From: Chloroflexota bacterium
GTDB taxonomy: Bacteria > Chloroflexota > Anaerolineae > Aggregatilineales > UBA3940
Direction of reading: 5' to 3'
Length of the DNA stretch: 9,893 nt
NCBI GenBank assembly: GCA_024643825.1
Contig: JAHEME010000071.1
Location: 1 to 9,893 of the forward strand
Each line of letters opens with the position of its first letter. The first letter of the stretch is position 1. The position numbers and the translations under genes are program-made. The notes beneath the pieces were generated by a model. The model was given only the letters and a program-made list of their open reading frames with translations, ran no database searches and had not been told where the DNA came from. Positions 1 through 6,687 of the stretch are shown here, piece after piece.

Positions 1-1140
1 CGCGTGGTGGAACTTCCTTTTGCGGAGGGCGATGAAGTCGCTGCCGGGGATGTAGTCGTGAAGCTGAATACAGATTTGCTTTTCGCACAGAGGGAAGGCG
101 CGGAGGCGCAGCGGCAGATCGCCATTGCACAGCGAGACCTCCTCAAAGCCTTCCCACGTGAAGAGGTCGTTCGGCAGGCGCAGGCACAGGTCGCGATAGC
201 CCAGGCAGCGGTAGATGCTGCCAGCGTTGCAGTCGCGGATGCAGCCGCTATTGCCAGTGACCCACAGGAGATCGAGCTTCAGGTGGTGGATGCGCAGACA
301 CAACTAGCGGTTGCCAGCCAGCAGCTTGCTGCTGCCCAGACTCAATTCACAGCCTCGGATCGCGCCCAGGAAGACTATTACAGCGCGATCTCATTCATCG
401 AAGACAAGAACGGCCATATTGGCTTACCGAACGGCCAAACGATCAAGCTGTGGCTGCCCTTCGATGCAGTGCTTGCACCCCAGCATTATCAGGAAGCATC
501 GGCGAACCTGCAAGCGGCGCAAGACGCCGTGTCGGGAGCGCAGCAGCTTTTAGGAACGTTGCAATCATTTGCCGCCGATCCGGCGGCTCTGCGGGCGCAG
601 GTCGCCAGTGCTGCCGGACAGCTTGCTACTTCCAAAGCATCTCTTGAACGAGCGCAAGCCGAGCTTGAGGCGCTGAAAGTAGGGGCTACCGAAGAAGACC
701 TGGTCGTCGCCAATGCCCGCATTGATGAGGCCCAGGCTGCCGTCGATGCCATCGATGTGCTGATCGCCAAGATGACCATCAGTGCCCCACTGGGGGGCGT
801 TTTGCTGGAACAAAGTGTGCATGTTGGCGAACTGGCTGTGCCGGGTCTCCCCGTAATTACACTGGCAAATCTGGATACCGTTGATCTCACGGTGTATCTG
901 CCCGAAGATCAGTTCAATCGGGTACAGCTCAATCAGGTGGTGCAGGTGAGGGTCGATTCGTTCCCTGGTAAGGATTTTGAGGGCATGGTGATTCATATCA
1001 ACAGTGAAGCGGAATTCACACCTCAGGGAGTTCAGACCCGTGAAGAGCGCGTGAATCTGGTCTATGGGGTCAAGATTCGCATTGATAATCCGGGTCACGA
1101 TCTCAAGCCCGGTATGCCCGCCGATGCCTCATTAAAGTAG
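1..1140 (+). CDS. YbhG/HlyD-type efflux adaptor (membrane-fusion) protein, 5' end missing
   Basis: This is a periplasmic-adaptor/HlyD-family subunit, which in characterised systems links an inner-membrane exporter to outer envelope parts. The frame is open from base 1, so the start and any signal peptide lie upstream; the GTG at 4 is internal. The visible order is: first lipoyl half-motif (bases 1-66, ending AAGDVVVKLN), a long Ala/Gln/Glu-rich alpha-helical hairpin (about 85-770), second lipoyl half (about 772-870, TISAPLGGVLLEQSVHVGE), then a beta-barrel domain. The segment at 1012-1077 (EFTPQGVQT followed by ERVNLVY) and the terminal LKPGMPADAS match the YbhG-like branch. An unusual segment at 391-492 interrupts the hairpin near its tip. 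The next gene, 49 bp downstream, is a clear paralogue, so the two are probably co-transcribed. Family assignment is firm; the cargo is unknown and no transporter gene is in view. Confidence 0.9.
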   Translation, partial: RVVELPFAEGDEVAAGDVVVKLNTDLLFAQREGAEAQRQIAIAQRDLLKAFPREEVVRQAQAQVAIAQAAVDAASVAVADAAAIASDPQEIELQVVDAQTQLAVASQQLAAAQTQFTASDRAQEDYYSAISFIEDKNGHIGLPNGQTIKLWLPFDAVLAPQHYQEASANLQAAQDAVSGAQQLLGTLQSFAADPAALRAQVASAAGQLATSKASLERAQAELEALKVGATEEDLVVANARIDEAQAAVDAIDVLIAKMTISAPLGGVLLEQSVHVGELAVPGLPVITLANLDTVDLTVYLPEDQFNRVQLNQVVQVRVDSFPGKDFEGMVIHINSEAEFTPQGVQTREERVNLVYGVKIRIDNPGHDLKPGMPADASLK

Positions 1141-1177
1141 CCATCTGGAATTTACGATCATCCTTCAGGCAAGGTGC

Positions 1178-1183
1178 AGGGAG
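1178..1183 (+). promoter_or_regulatory. Shine-Dalgarno of second adaptor gene
   Basis: AGGGAG lies 6 nt before the ATG at 1190 but only 3 nt before an in-frame TTG at 1187. The spacing decides for the ATG start. No promoter is evident in the 49-bp gap, consistent with co-transcription with the upstream adaptor gene. Confidence 0.65.
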
Positions 1184-1189
1184 TATTTG

Positions 1190-2467
1190 ATGAGGAAAGC
1201 ATTTCGACTACGGCTGCTTAGTTTGTTCCTGGGTGCGTTGTGGCTGGCTGGCTGTGCGTCGCTCAATGGTCAGGCAGCGACCGGGGGCAATTCAGAAGCC
1301 GCCGCAGACCTGACTGCCTCCGGCTTCCTTGAGGCGGAAGAGATTCATGTAGTAGCCGAGACCAGCGGAAGGGTAGCAGAAGTGCTGGTTGATGAATCCG
1401 ATCCAGTTAAGGCCGGGGACGTTGTGGTGCGGCTCGATGATGCCTTGCTGCAAGCGGATCGCGCGCAGGCAGTCGCGGCCCTGAATGTGGCGCGAGCGAA
1501 CCTCGCCCAACTGCGAGCCGGGGCCACCCCGCAGGAATTGGCAGCCGCCGAAGCGGCTGTAAATGAGGCAAGCGCGACTCTGAAGGGAGCACAGGGGGCC
1601 GCCGGCAGCGCATGGGCGGCGGCTGGCAACCCTCAGTCGATTGATGTACAGATCGTCGCAGCACAAACGCAGGAGAGCCTGACACTCCGCCAAATTGATC
1701 TGGCAAAGGTGCAGCTTGAAGAAGCGCAAATCAAACTGAATTGGCTGCAAAGCCAGTCTGGGGATGACCGCGATGGCAAAGCTATCGAGTTCCAGCAGTA
1801 TGAGGTGCAGATTCTGGAAGCGAATGTTCGCGCCGCCGAAGCGCAATATCTGGGCGCGCAGCAGAAGCTCGATCTGCTGAACCAGCAGCGGGGGCGGCCT
1901 CTCTCTGCATTAGCCCAGGCGCATTCTGCCCAGTCCCGCGTGTCAATTGCCCAGGCGCAGATTGATCTGGCCCAGGCAAAGTTTGATCTGGTGGAAAATG
2001 GGGCATTGCCGCAGGAGATTCGCATAGCTGAAGCACAGGTCGCTGCGGTGCAATCGCAAATAGACTTGATCGAAGCAAAGATCGCACAGCTAACGTTGAT
2101 TGCTCCCATCGACGGGATCATAGCTACACGGTCGATCCAGGTGGGGGAGACGGCACAACCGAACGTCACCCTGATGACGATTTCTGATCTTAGCGCCTTG
2201 AAGCTGGTGGTCTATATCCCTGATCCGCAGATTGGGTTGGTGCATCAGGGTGCTCTGGTGCATATTTCGGTGGATTCTGAGCCGGGCAAGACCTTCGATG
2301 GGGTCGTGACACTGATCGCACGTCAGGCAGAATTCACACCCCGCAACGTACAAACCGAAGAAGATCGGGTGAACCTGGTCTTCGCAGCAGAAATCGCAAT
2401 TGATAATGCAGATGGTATGTTGAAGCCGGGAATGCCAGCTGATGCCACCATCCTTGTTCTTCACTAG
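1190..2467 (+). CDS. YbhG/HlyD-type efflux adaptor lipoprotein
   Basis: Complete 425-residue adaptor protein. The N-terminus (MRKAFRLRLL..) is a basic plus hydrophobic signal peptide ending in a lipobox LAGC, with Cys22 the predicted lipidated residue, so the protein should be anchored on the outer face of the cytoplasmic membrane. Domains in order: lipoyl half-motif about 50-83 (AETSGRVAEVLVDESDPVKAG), long helical hairpin about 85-300 rich in Ala, Gln and Glu, second lipoyl half about 302-325 (LIAPIDGIIATRSIQVGE), and a barrel/membrane-proximal part with EFTPRNVQT (381-389) and LKPGMPADAT (411-420). The hairpin arms carry related repeats, GATPQELAAAEAAV (111-124) and GALPQEIRIAEAQV (271-284). 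It aligns end to end with the upstream adaptor, so the pair arose by tandem duplication. It likely partners an ABC-type exporter encoded outside the window. Substrate cannot be read from the sequence. Confidence 0.93.
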   Translation: MRKAFRLRLLSLFLGALWLAGCASLNGQAATGGNSEAAADLTASGFLEAEEIHVVAETSGRVAEVLVDESDPVKAGDVVVRLDDALLQADRAQAVAALNVARANLAQLRAGATPQELAAAEAAVNEASATLKGAQGAAGSAWAAAGNPQSIDVQIVAAQTQESLTLRQIDLAKVQLEEAQIKLNWLQSQSGDDRDGKAIEFQQYEVQILEANVRAAEAQYLGAQQKLDLLNQQRGRPLSALAQAHSAQSRVSIAQAQIDLAQAKFDLVENGALPQEIRIAEAQVAAVQSQIDLIEAKIAQLTLIAPIDGIIATRSIQVGETAQPNVTLMTISDLSALKLVVYIPDPQIGLVHQGALVHISVDSEPGKTFDGVVTLIARQAEFTPRNVQTEEDRVNLVFAAEIAIDNADGMLKPGMPADATILVLH

Positions 2468-2554
2468 CAGTAGGTTCCCATGTGGTTTGTCTCTCTTCCC
2501 ATGAGGAGCAGCGTACCATATTCAGCTTGAAGGAAAGACAATACACTCAATGAG

Positions 2555-2582
2555 TTGCGTGAGGGTTGATTTCGTCTATCCT
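2555..2582 (+). promoter_or_regulatory. possible weak promoter for add
   Basis: In the gap after the second adaptor gene, TTGCGT (2555-2560) and TATCCT (2577-2582) are separated by 16 bp. They match the sigma70 consensus at 3/6 and 4/6 positions. This is the best pair I could find here and may be chance. No intrinsic terminator is obvious between the adaptor stop (2467) and add, so read-through is also possible. Confidence 0.22.
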
Positions 2583-2659
2583 AACAGGAATGTGGTAGGC
2601 TTATTTCGATATGGTCGGCGAACGCTGTGCTGCTGATCTCTATTTTGGAAACTGCTGCC

Positions 2660-2665
2660 GGGGAA
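2660..2665 (+). promoter_or_regulatory. Shine-Dalgarno supporting the add start at 2674
   Basis: The purine run GGGGAA has an 8-nt gap to ATG 2674. No comparable site precedes the ATG at 2611. The same run is adjacent to the ATG at 2665, which is too close for normal ribosome binding. Confidence 0.4.
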
Positions 2666-2673
2666 TGCTGGCT

Positions 2674-3765
2674 ATGGATTACCGGGATGGGACGCAAAAC
2701 CCAGATCTCTATCAGTTGCTCAGTGTGATGCCAAAGGTCGATTTGCATCGCCATCTGGAAGGCTCTCTGCGGCTGGGCACGATGGCATCCATTGCCAGCG
2801 AGTATTCGATGGGTTTACCGGGGGATAACTTCGAAGAATTTCGCCATCTCGTCCAGATCACCGCTGAGGACGAACACAGTTCCACCGTTTTTCTCTCTAA
2901 ATTCAAGACTCTGCGTGAGTTTTACCGTTCTCCTGAGATCATTCAACGGATTGCCTACGAAACGGTCGCCGATGCTGCCGAAGATCATGTGATCTATCTG
3001 GAGCTTCGCTTCACGCCGATTGCCCTGGCACGCAGCGAAGGCTACTCACTGGCTCAGGTGACGGATTGGGTATTACAGGCCACAGGTCAGGCTGCACGGG
3101 ACACAGGGATCGATGTGGGGTTGATCCTGAGTATGAACCGTCACGAAAGCGTCGAGCTTGGGCAGGAAGTAGTAGACATTGCGATTGCTCGAAGCAACGA
3201 TGGCATCGTAGGAGTTGATCTGGCAGGGGCTGAGGATAAGTTTTCTGGTGAGCCGTTTGCCGATGTGTTTCGTAAAGCACGCGATGCAGGGCTGAACCTG
3301 ACGATCCATGCGGGTGAATGGGCAGGCCCGGCCAGCGTGGAAGAGGCAATTGATGTACTTGGCGCAGCGCGGATAGGGCATGGGGTTCGTGTGATTCAAG
3401 ACTCGGAGATGGTTCGACGGGTGCGCGATCAGCAAATTGCTCTGGAAGTTTGCCTGACAAGCAATCTGCAATCCGGCGTGGTGCCCGATTTCAACCACCA
3501 CCCGATTGGAGAACTATATCAGGCGGGTGTGATCACCACCTTGAATACCGATGATCCGAGTATTTGCGCCATCAACCTCACAGATGAATATGTAGCGGCC
3601 ATCGAAAAGACTGGGCTGAGTCTGGGGGATGTCAAGCAGCATATTATCAACGCTGCGAATGTGGCTTTTCTGCCAGACGATGCCCGCAAAGCCCTGGTGA
3701 AACGCCTCACAAGAGACCTGATGGTGGATGGGCCGGAAACAGCACAAGCATCACCAGGGATGTAA
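2674..3765 (+). CDS. add: adenosine deaminase
   Basis: Zinc-dependent hydrolase that converts adenosine (and usually deoxyadenosine) to inosine in purine salvage, in the cytoplasm. From this start it has 363 residues, slightly above the usual 330-350. All catalytic motifs are present: HRH in VDLHRHLEGSLR (His25, His27, metal ligands), TIHAGEWAGP (metal-ligand His212, catalytic Glu215), RIGHGVR (His236), LEVCLTSNLQSG, and NTDDPSICAINLTDEY (Asp293, Asp294). Start choice: GGGGAA at 2660-2665 sits 8 nt before ATG 2674. In-frame ATGs at 2611 and 2665 are possible, but the extra 21 residues from 2611 are Cys-rich and have no family counterpart. It is followed directly by an intrinsic terminator, so it ends its transcript. 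The ADA-like superfamily also contains other aminohydrolases, but this motif set best fits adenosine deaminase. Confidence 0.93.
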   Translation: MDYRDGTQNPDLYQLLSVMPKVDLHRHLEGSLRLGTMASIASEYSMGLPGDNFEEFRHLVQITAEDEHSSTVFLSKFKTLREFYRSPEIIQRIAYETVADAAEDHVIYLELRFTPIALARSEGYSLAQVTDWVLQATGQAARDTGIDVGLILSMNRHESVELGQEVVDIAIARSNDGIVGVDLAGAEDKFSGEPFADVFRKARDAGLNLTIHAGEWAGPASVEEAIDVLGAARIGHGVRVIQDSEMVRRVRDQQIALEVCLTSNLQSGVVPDFNHHPIGELYQAGVITTLNTDDPSICAINLTDEYVAAIEKTGLSLGDVKQHIINAANVAFLPDDARKALVKRLTRDLMVDGPETAQASPGM

Positions 3766-3789
3766 GGCGAAAGCCTCATGGCTTCGATG

Positions 3790-3814
3790 GGCGGATTGAT
3801 CCGCCTTTTTGTTT
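3790..3814 (+). terminator. intrinsic terminator after add
   Basis: GGCGGA (3790-3795), loop TTGA (3796-3799), TCCGCC (3800-3805) form a perfect GC-rich 6-bp stem. It is followed by TTTTTGTTT (3806-3814). This is a textbook rho-independent terminator 24 bp after the add stop codon. A smaller GNRA-type hairpin, AGGC-GAAA-GCCT (3765-3776), precedes it. Confidence 0.88.
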
Positions 3815-3816
3815 CC

Positions 3817-3843
3817 TTGCAACCAGCTCGACGCTGTTATAAT
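3817..3843 (+). promoter_or_regulatory. extended -10 promoter of pcm
   Basis: TGT-TATAAT (3835-3843) is a perfect extended -10 element (TGn plus TATAAT). The only -35-like hexamer is TTGCAA (3817-3822), with a short 15-bp spacer, so recognition probably relies on the extended -10. Transcription would begin near 3850, giving an untranslated leader of about 33 nt before pcm. The element lies just 3 bp after the add terminator, making a compact terminator-promoter junction. Confidence 0.75.
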
Positions 3844-3882
3844 GGGTAGCATCCATCAAAGCACAGAGAAGGCAAGCGAGGA

Positions 3883-4548
3883 ATGCCCCAGAAGCCCCTG
3901 GAATCAGACTATGAGAAGGCCCGTGAGCAGATGGTCGCGCAGCAGATCGCCAGACGGGGAATCTCACATCCGGGAGTGTTAGAGGCGATGCGCCGGGTTC
4001 CACGTCACCGATTTGTCCCCGCCGAATCACTGCCTTACGCCTATACAGATGGCCCGCTGCCGATTGGGGCAGCACAGACGATTTCCCAGCCCTACATCGT
4101 TGCAGAGATGACCGAACTTCTGGAACTGAAACCAACGGATCGTGTGCTTGAAATCGGGGTAGGGTCAGGGTATCAGACGGCGATTCTGGCAGAATTAAGT
4201 CGGGAAGTCATCGGGATAGAACGTATCGCGGGGTTGGCAAATCATGCAGCGAATTTGCTCCATGAACTTGGTTATCAAAATGTAGACATCCATGTAGCAG
4301 ATGGTACCAAGGGGTATGCGGAGAAGGCTCCTTATAACGCCATTCTGGTAGCGGCTGCTTCCCCATCGATCCCGGAGCCGCTGATGGCACAGCTTGCCGA
4401 GAATGGACGTATGATCATCCCGATTGGGGATGACGACGGGCAGGTGCTCGAACTAGTGATCCGCAAAGGAGAGAGCCTGCACATTTACCAGCTAACCCCT
4501 GTGCGGTTTGTGCCTCTGATCTGGGAGTATGGGTATCTCCAGGGATGA
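3883..4548 (+). CDS. pcm: protein-L-isoaspartate O-methyltransferase
   Basis: S-adenosylmethionine-dependent enzyme that methylates L-isoaspartyl residues formed by spontaneous damage, starting their repair to aspartate; cytoplasmic. Its 221 residues match the usual bacterial size of about 210-220. Visible motifs: PLPIGAAQTISQPYIVAEM (59-76, the family signature, Ser68 in the substrate site), SAM-binding motif I VLEIGVGSGYQTA (88-100), the acidic post-I segment GIER (111-114), HVADGTKGY (137-145), YNAILVAAASPSIPEPL (151-167), and the C-terminal VRFVPLIWEYG. The start is supported by AGAGAAGG (3865-3872) 10 nt upstream; a second purine run GAGGA (3878-3882) abuts the ATG. It has its own promoter just upstream. 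Its stop codon lies 9 bp from that of the convergent NTPase gene, with no terminator visible between them. Confidence 0.96.
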   Translation: MPQKPLESDYEKAREQMVAQQIARRGISHPGVLEAMRRVPRHRFVPAESLPYAYTDGPLPIGAAQTISQPYIVAEMTELLELKPTDRVLEIGVGSGYQTAILAELSREVIGIERIAGLANHAANLLHELGYQNVDIHVADGTKGYAEKAPYNAILVAAASPSIPEPLMAQLAENGRMIIPIGDDDGQVLELVIRKGESLHIYQLTPVRFVPLIWEYGYLQG

Positions 4549-4557
4549 GGGTTCTCT

Positions 4558-5631
4558 CTAGGCGTTGTGCTTCACGTTGATGATATCGCCCTGAGCCATG
4601 ACATAATCGCGCCCTTCCAGGCGCAGTTTCCCCACCTCTTTCGCTTCTACCAGCCCCCCCAGTTTGATCAGCGTATCAGCAGAGATGATCTCCGCCTTGA
4701 TGAATCGGCGCTCCAAATCGGTGTGGATGCGGCCAGCGGCCTGCTGGGCCGTCGCTCCGACCGGGCATGTCCATGCACGGCATTCATCTTCCCCGACCGT
4801 ATAGAAGGTTTGAATATGAAGCAAATCGAATGATTGGCGAACCACTCGGTCTCGCATCGCCTCTGTGATCCCATACTCGCCCATGAACTCGGCGGCCTCT
4901 TCCGGGTCAAGCTGGGCGATTTCCATCTCAAGCTTGCCCTGAATGGGTAGGACTGCATCGTTCGCGCCTGCTGTGTGGAGGGCCTCCCCCACCGGGTGCT
5001 CTTCGTCTCCCGTATTGAGGAGAACGAGTTTGGGTTTGAGCGTCAGGAAGGTATAGCCCTTCAGGGTCTCGCGCTGCGCGGGGGTAAGTTCAACATCGCG
5101 CAGGGGTGTTTCGTTTTCGAGCGCCGCGCGGAGGGGTTCAAAGAGTTCAAGCTCTTTTGCGTTAGCGACCCGATCTTTGCCGCGCTGCATCTCTTCTTGC
5201 AGCTTTGTGATGCGATTCTCAATGATGAGCAGGTCACTGAGCAGGAATTCGCCGTCCAGAATATCCAGATCACGCTGCGGGTCAACCGTCTCTTCGGGGT
5301 GCGGCACGTTTGGATCATCGAAGGCGCGTACCACATGCAGGAAGCCATCCATCTGTGCGAGTTCGTTGCGGAAGGGGCCGCTTAAACCGCCCTCGCTGAT
5401 GCCCTTCGCCAACCCACCAATATCCGAATACGTGATCTTGATGTGGACTTTACTCTCCGGGTTGAACATTGCCGTCAGCGTATCGAGCAAAGCATCAGGG
5501 ACATCGACGACGGCTACCTGGACATCCAATTTCCCCGCGATGCCCATCGTGGCGGGGCGTGTAGAGCCTGTCAGCGCGTTAAAGATCGTAGTCTTACCGC
5601 TCATCGGCAGACCAACGAGTCCAAGTTTCAT
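4558..5631 (-). CDS. ychF: YchF/OLA1-family P-loop NTPase with TGS domain, variant motifs
   Basis: Obg-related NTPase of the YchF/OLA1 type. Characterised members prefer ATP, associate with ribosomes and are linked to stress responses. Its 357 residues match the family (about 363). Order: G domain with P-loop GLPMSGKTT (7-15), DIGGLAKG (70-77, G3), NTGDEE (206-211, G4 region), a helical Gln/Glu/Lys insert about 137-170, then the C-terminal TGS/DUF933 domain with HIQTFYTVGEDECRAWT (272-288), VGATAQQAAGRIHTDLERRF (291-310) and EGRDYVMAQGDIINV (339-353). The C-terminal half is typical. The G domain deviates: PMSGKTT replaces the usual PNVGKST, and NTGD stands where NxxE is expected. It may be a divergent orthologue or a second paralogue. 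Start: AGGAGT (5640-5645) 8 nt before the ATG. It lies 76 bp downstream of the transglycosylase gene and has its own -10 box. Confidence 0.9.
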   Translation of the reverse strand: MKLGLVGLPMSGKTTIFNALTGSTRPATMGIAGKLDVQVAVVDVPDALLDTLTAMFNPESKVHIKITYSDIGGLAKGISEGGLSGPFRNELAQMDGFLHVVRAFDDPNVPHPEETVDPQRDLDILDGEFLLSDLLIIENRITKLQEEMQRGKDRVANAKELELFEPLRAALENETPLRDVELTPAQRETLKGYTFLTLKPKLVLLNTGDEEHPVGEALHTAGANDAVLPIQGKLEMEIAQLDPEEAAEFMGEYGITEAMRDRVVRQSFDLLHIQTFYTVGEDECRAWTCPVGATAQQAAGRIHTDLERRFIKAEIISADTLIKLGGLVEAKEVGKLRLEGRDYVMAQGDIINVKHNA

Positions 5632-5639
5632 AAGGTTGT

Positions 5640-5645
5640 ACTCCT
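5640..5645 (-). promoter_or_regulatory. Shine-Dalgarno of ychF-like gene
   Basis: On the minus strand AGGAGT ends 8 nt before the ATG at 5631, the strongest ribosome-binding site in the window. It lies inside an imperfect palindrome, TACTCCTGAGTA on the plus strand (5639-5650). Confidence 0.7.
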
Positions 5646-5666
5646 GAGTATCAATTCTGCGGGGCG

Positions 5667-5672
5667 ATTATA
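5667..5672 (-). promoter_or_regulatory. -10 box upstream of ychF-like gene
   Basis: The minus strand carries a perfect TATAAT 35 bp before the start codon. The best -35 candidate, CCGACT with a 16-bp spacer, matches only 3/6. The -10 is plausible given position and sequence, but promoter strength is uncertain. Read-through from the transglycosylase gene is also possible because no terminator is visible in the 76-bp gap. Confidence 0.45.
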
Positions 5673-5707
5673 CCGGATTATGCTGAGGAGTCGGGCATGA
5701 AGTTGTG

Positions 5708-6658
5708 CTACGGGGTCAGCCCGAGTTGCTGGGCCGCTTGCTGACACAGGGAAGTGCCACCTGCATCCAGCCAATCTGCCAGCGTCGGGCTTTGCTCCAA
5801 CCCCAATTCCGCTTCTTCATAAATGCCGCTGGCCCAATACTGATAATTCTGAGTCTCGGTAGGCCAATCCGCAGGGGACGTATACAGCATCGACTGCCCC
5901 CCGTTGTAGGCTGCGAAGGAGAGGCCGGGGTCGCCGTTCGTAGTTGCAAGCAGTCCCCCCAGATACAGCAGCGCGCGCCCTGCGTTGACATCAGGGTCGG
6001 TCGGGTCTTCTCCTTCCTCAAAGTGCAAGGGGAGTACCTGAAACAACCCGATGGCCCCTGCGCCGGAAGTGATCGTTGGATTGCCACACGATTCAATCTG
6101 CATGATTGTGGCGATCATATTGGGTTTGATGCGGTAGGCAGTAGACCATGCTGCGATGTCATCCCCCCAGTAAGCAACTTCGGGTGTGAAGAGGGGGGAA
6201 ATCTCCAGCGACCAGTTTGGTGGGGGCAGTTCATTCTGCACTGGTGCTTGCTCTGGATTCTCGACGATGTAGACTGGCTCCGGTTCGGTTTGCACCGGGA
6301 CTTTCGGAAGCTGGCTGATCAGCCAGTGGAACCCGGATCGCACTGCATTGAGGGGTAGAGTCGGCTCAATAATCAGAATGATTAGCAGCAAAGCCCAGAC
6401 GGGCAGCAGACGGATGACAACCCCCCACAGGGAAGGCGGCTGACGTTCTGCCTGTCGCTGCTCCTCACGAGCCTCTGCTCCACGTTTGATGACGACTTTC
6501 GGTTTGTTCCCAAGCAGGGGAATCCATCCTGAAATTGGGCCACGGGATGTTGTTACAGCCGAGGTCGCGCCTTTGGCACGAGGTGTGTTCGCTGGCTTTT
6601 TGATCCCGGCCTCTTTAGGTTTGGACTTCCCGCGCGGTTTTTCTGAAGCAGCACTCAT
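5708..6658 (-). CDS. membrane-anchored lytic transglycosylase (SLT domain)
   Basis: Predicted peptidoglycan lytic transglycosylase, cleaving the MurNAc-GlcNAc bond. The 316 residues read as a Lys/Arg/Pro-rich, low-complexity N-terminus (1-76), one transmembrane helix (about 79-97, VVIRLLPVWALLLIILII), a Pro/Glu/Val linker (about 118-147), then the SLT catalytic domain (about 165-285). SLT motifs are clear: IMQIESCGNP with catalytic Glu189, SGAGAIGLFQVLPLHF (198-213), and SFAAYNGG (247-254). The positive N-terminus before the helix predicts N-in topology with the catalytic domain outside, i.e. a signal anchor and no cleaved signal peptide. Cys191 and Cys305 could form a disulfide. The start has only a weak Shine-Dalgarno, but no other Met occurs before residue 181. 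It has its own promoter in the gap after trmD. Confidence 0.9.
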   Translation of the reverse strand: MSAASEKPRGKSKPKEAGIKKPANTPRAKGATSAVTTSRGPISGWIPLLGNKPKVVIKRGAEAREEQRQAERQPPSLWGVVIRLLPVWALLLIILIIEPTLPLNAVRSGFHWLISQLPKVPVQTEPEPVYIVENPEQAPVQNELPPPNWSLEISPLFTPEVAYWGDDIAAWSTAYRIKPNMIATIMQIESCGNPTITSGAGAIGLFQVLPLHFEEGEDPTDPDVNAGRALLYLGGLLATTNGDPGLSFAAYNGGQSMLYTSPADWPTETQNYQYWASGIYEEAELGLEQSPTLADWLDAGGTSLCQQAAQQLGLTP

Positions 6659-6687
6659 ACATGAGTCTCATAAGGATGATAGGGTAG

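Noticed and set aside
1187..1189. TTG start for the second adaptor, one codon before the ATG
   Set aside because: Spacing of 3 nt to the Shine-Dalgarno is too short; the ATG at 1190 has 6 nt and a better start codon.
1633..2169. Long minus-strand open frame opposite the second adaptor gene
   Set aside because: Its composition (Ser/Cys/Ala-rich, no motifs) is what antisense of an Ala/Gln-rich coiled-coil gene gives; the plus-strand gene is unambiguous. The same applies to open frames opposite 489-1098 and 1292-1846.
2475..2503. Direct repeat TTCCCATG (2475-2482 and 2496-2503) after the second adaptor gene, spaced two helical turns
   Set aside because: Only 8 bp, not next to a recognisable promoter, and no further copies seen; chance is a sufficient explanation.
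2611..2673. Upstream ATG at 2611 for adenosine deaminase
   Set aside because: It adds 21 Cys-rich residues without family counterpart and lacks a good ribosome-binding site; 2674 preferred, though not proven.
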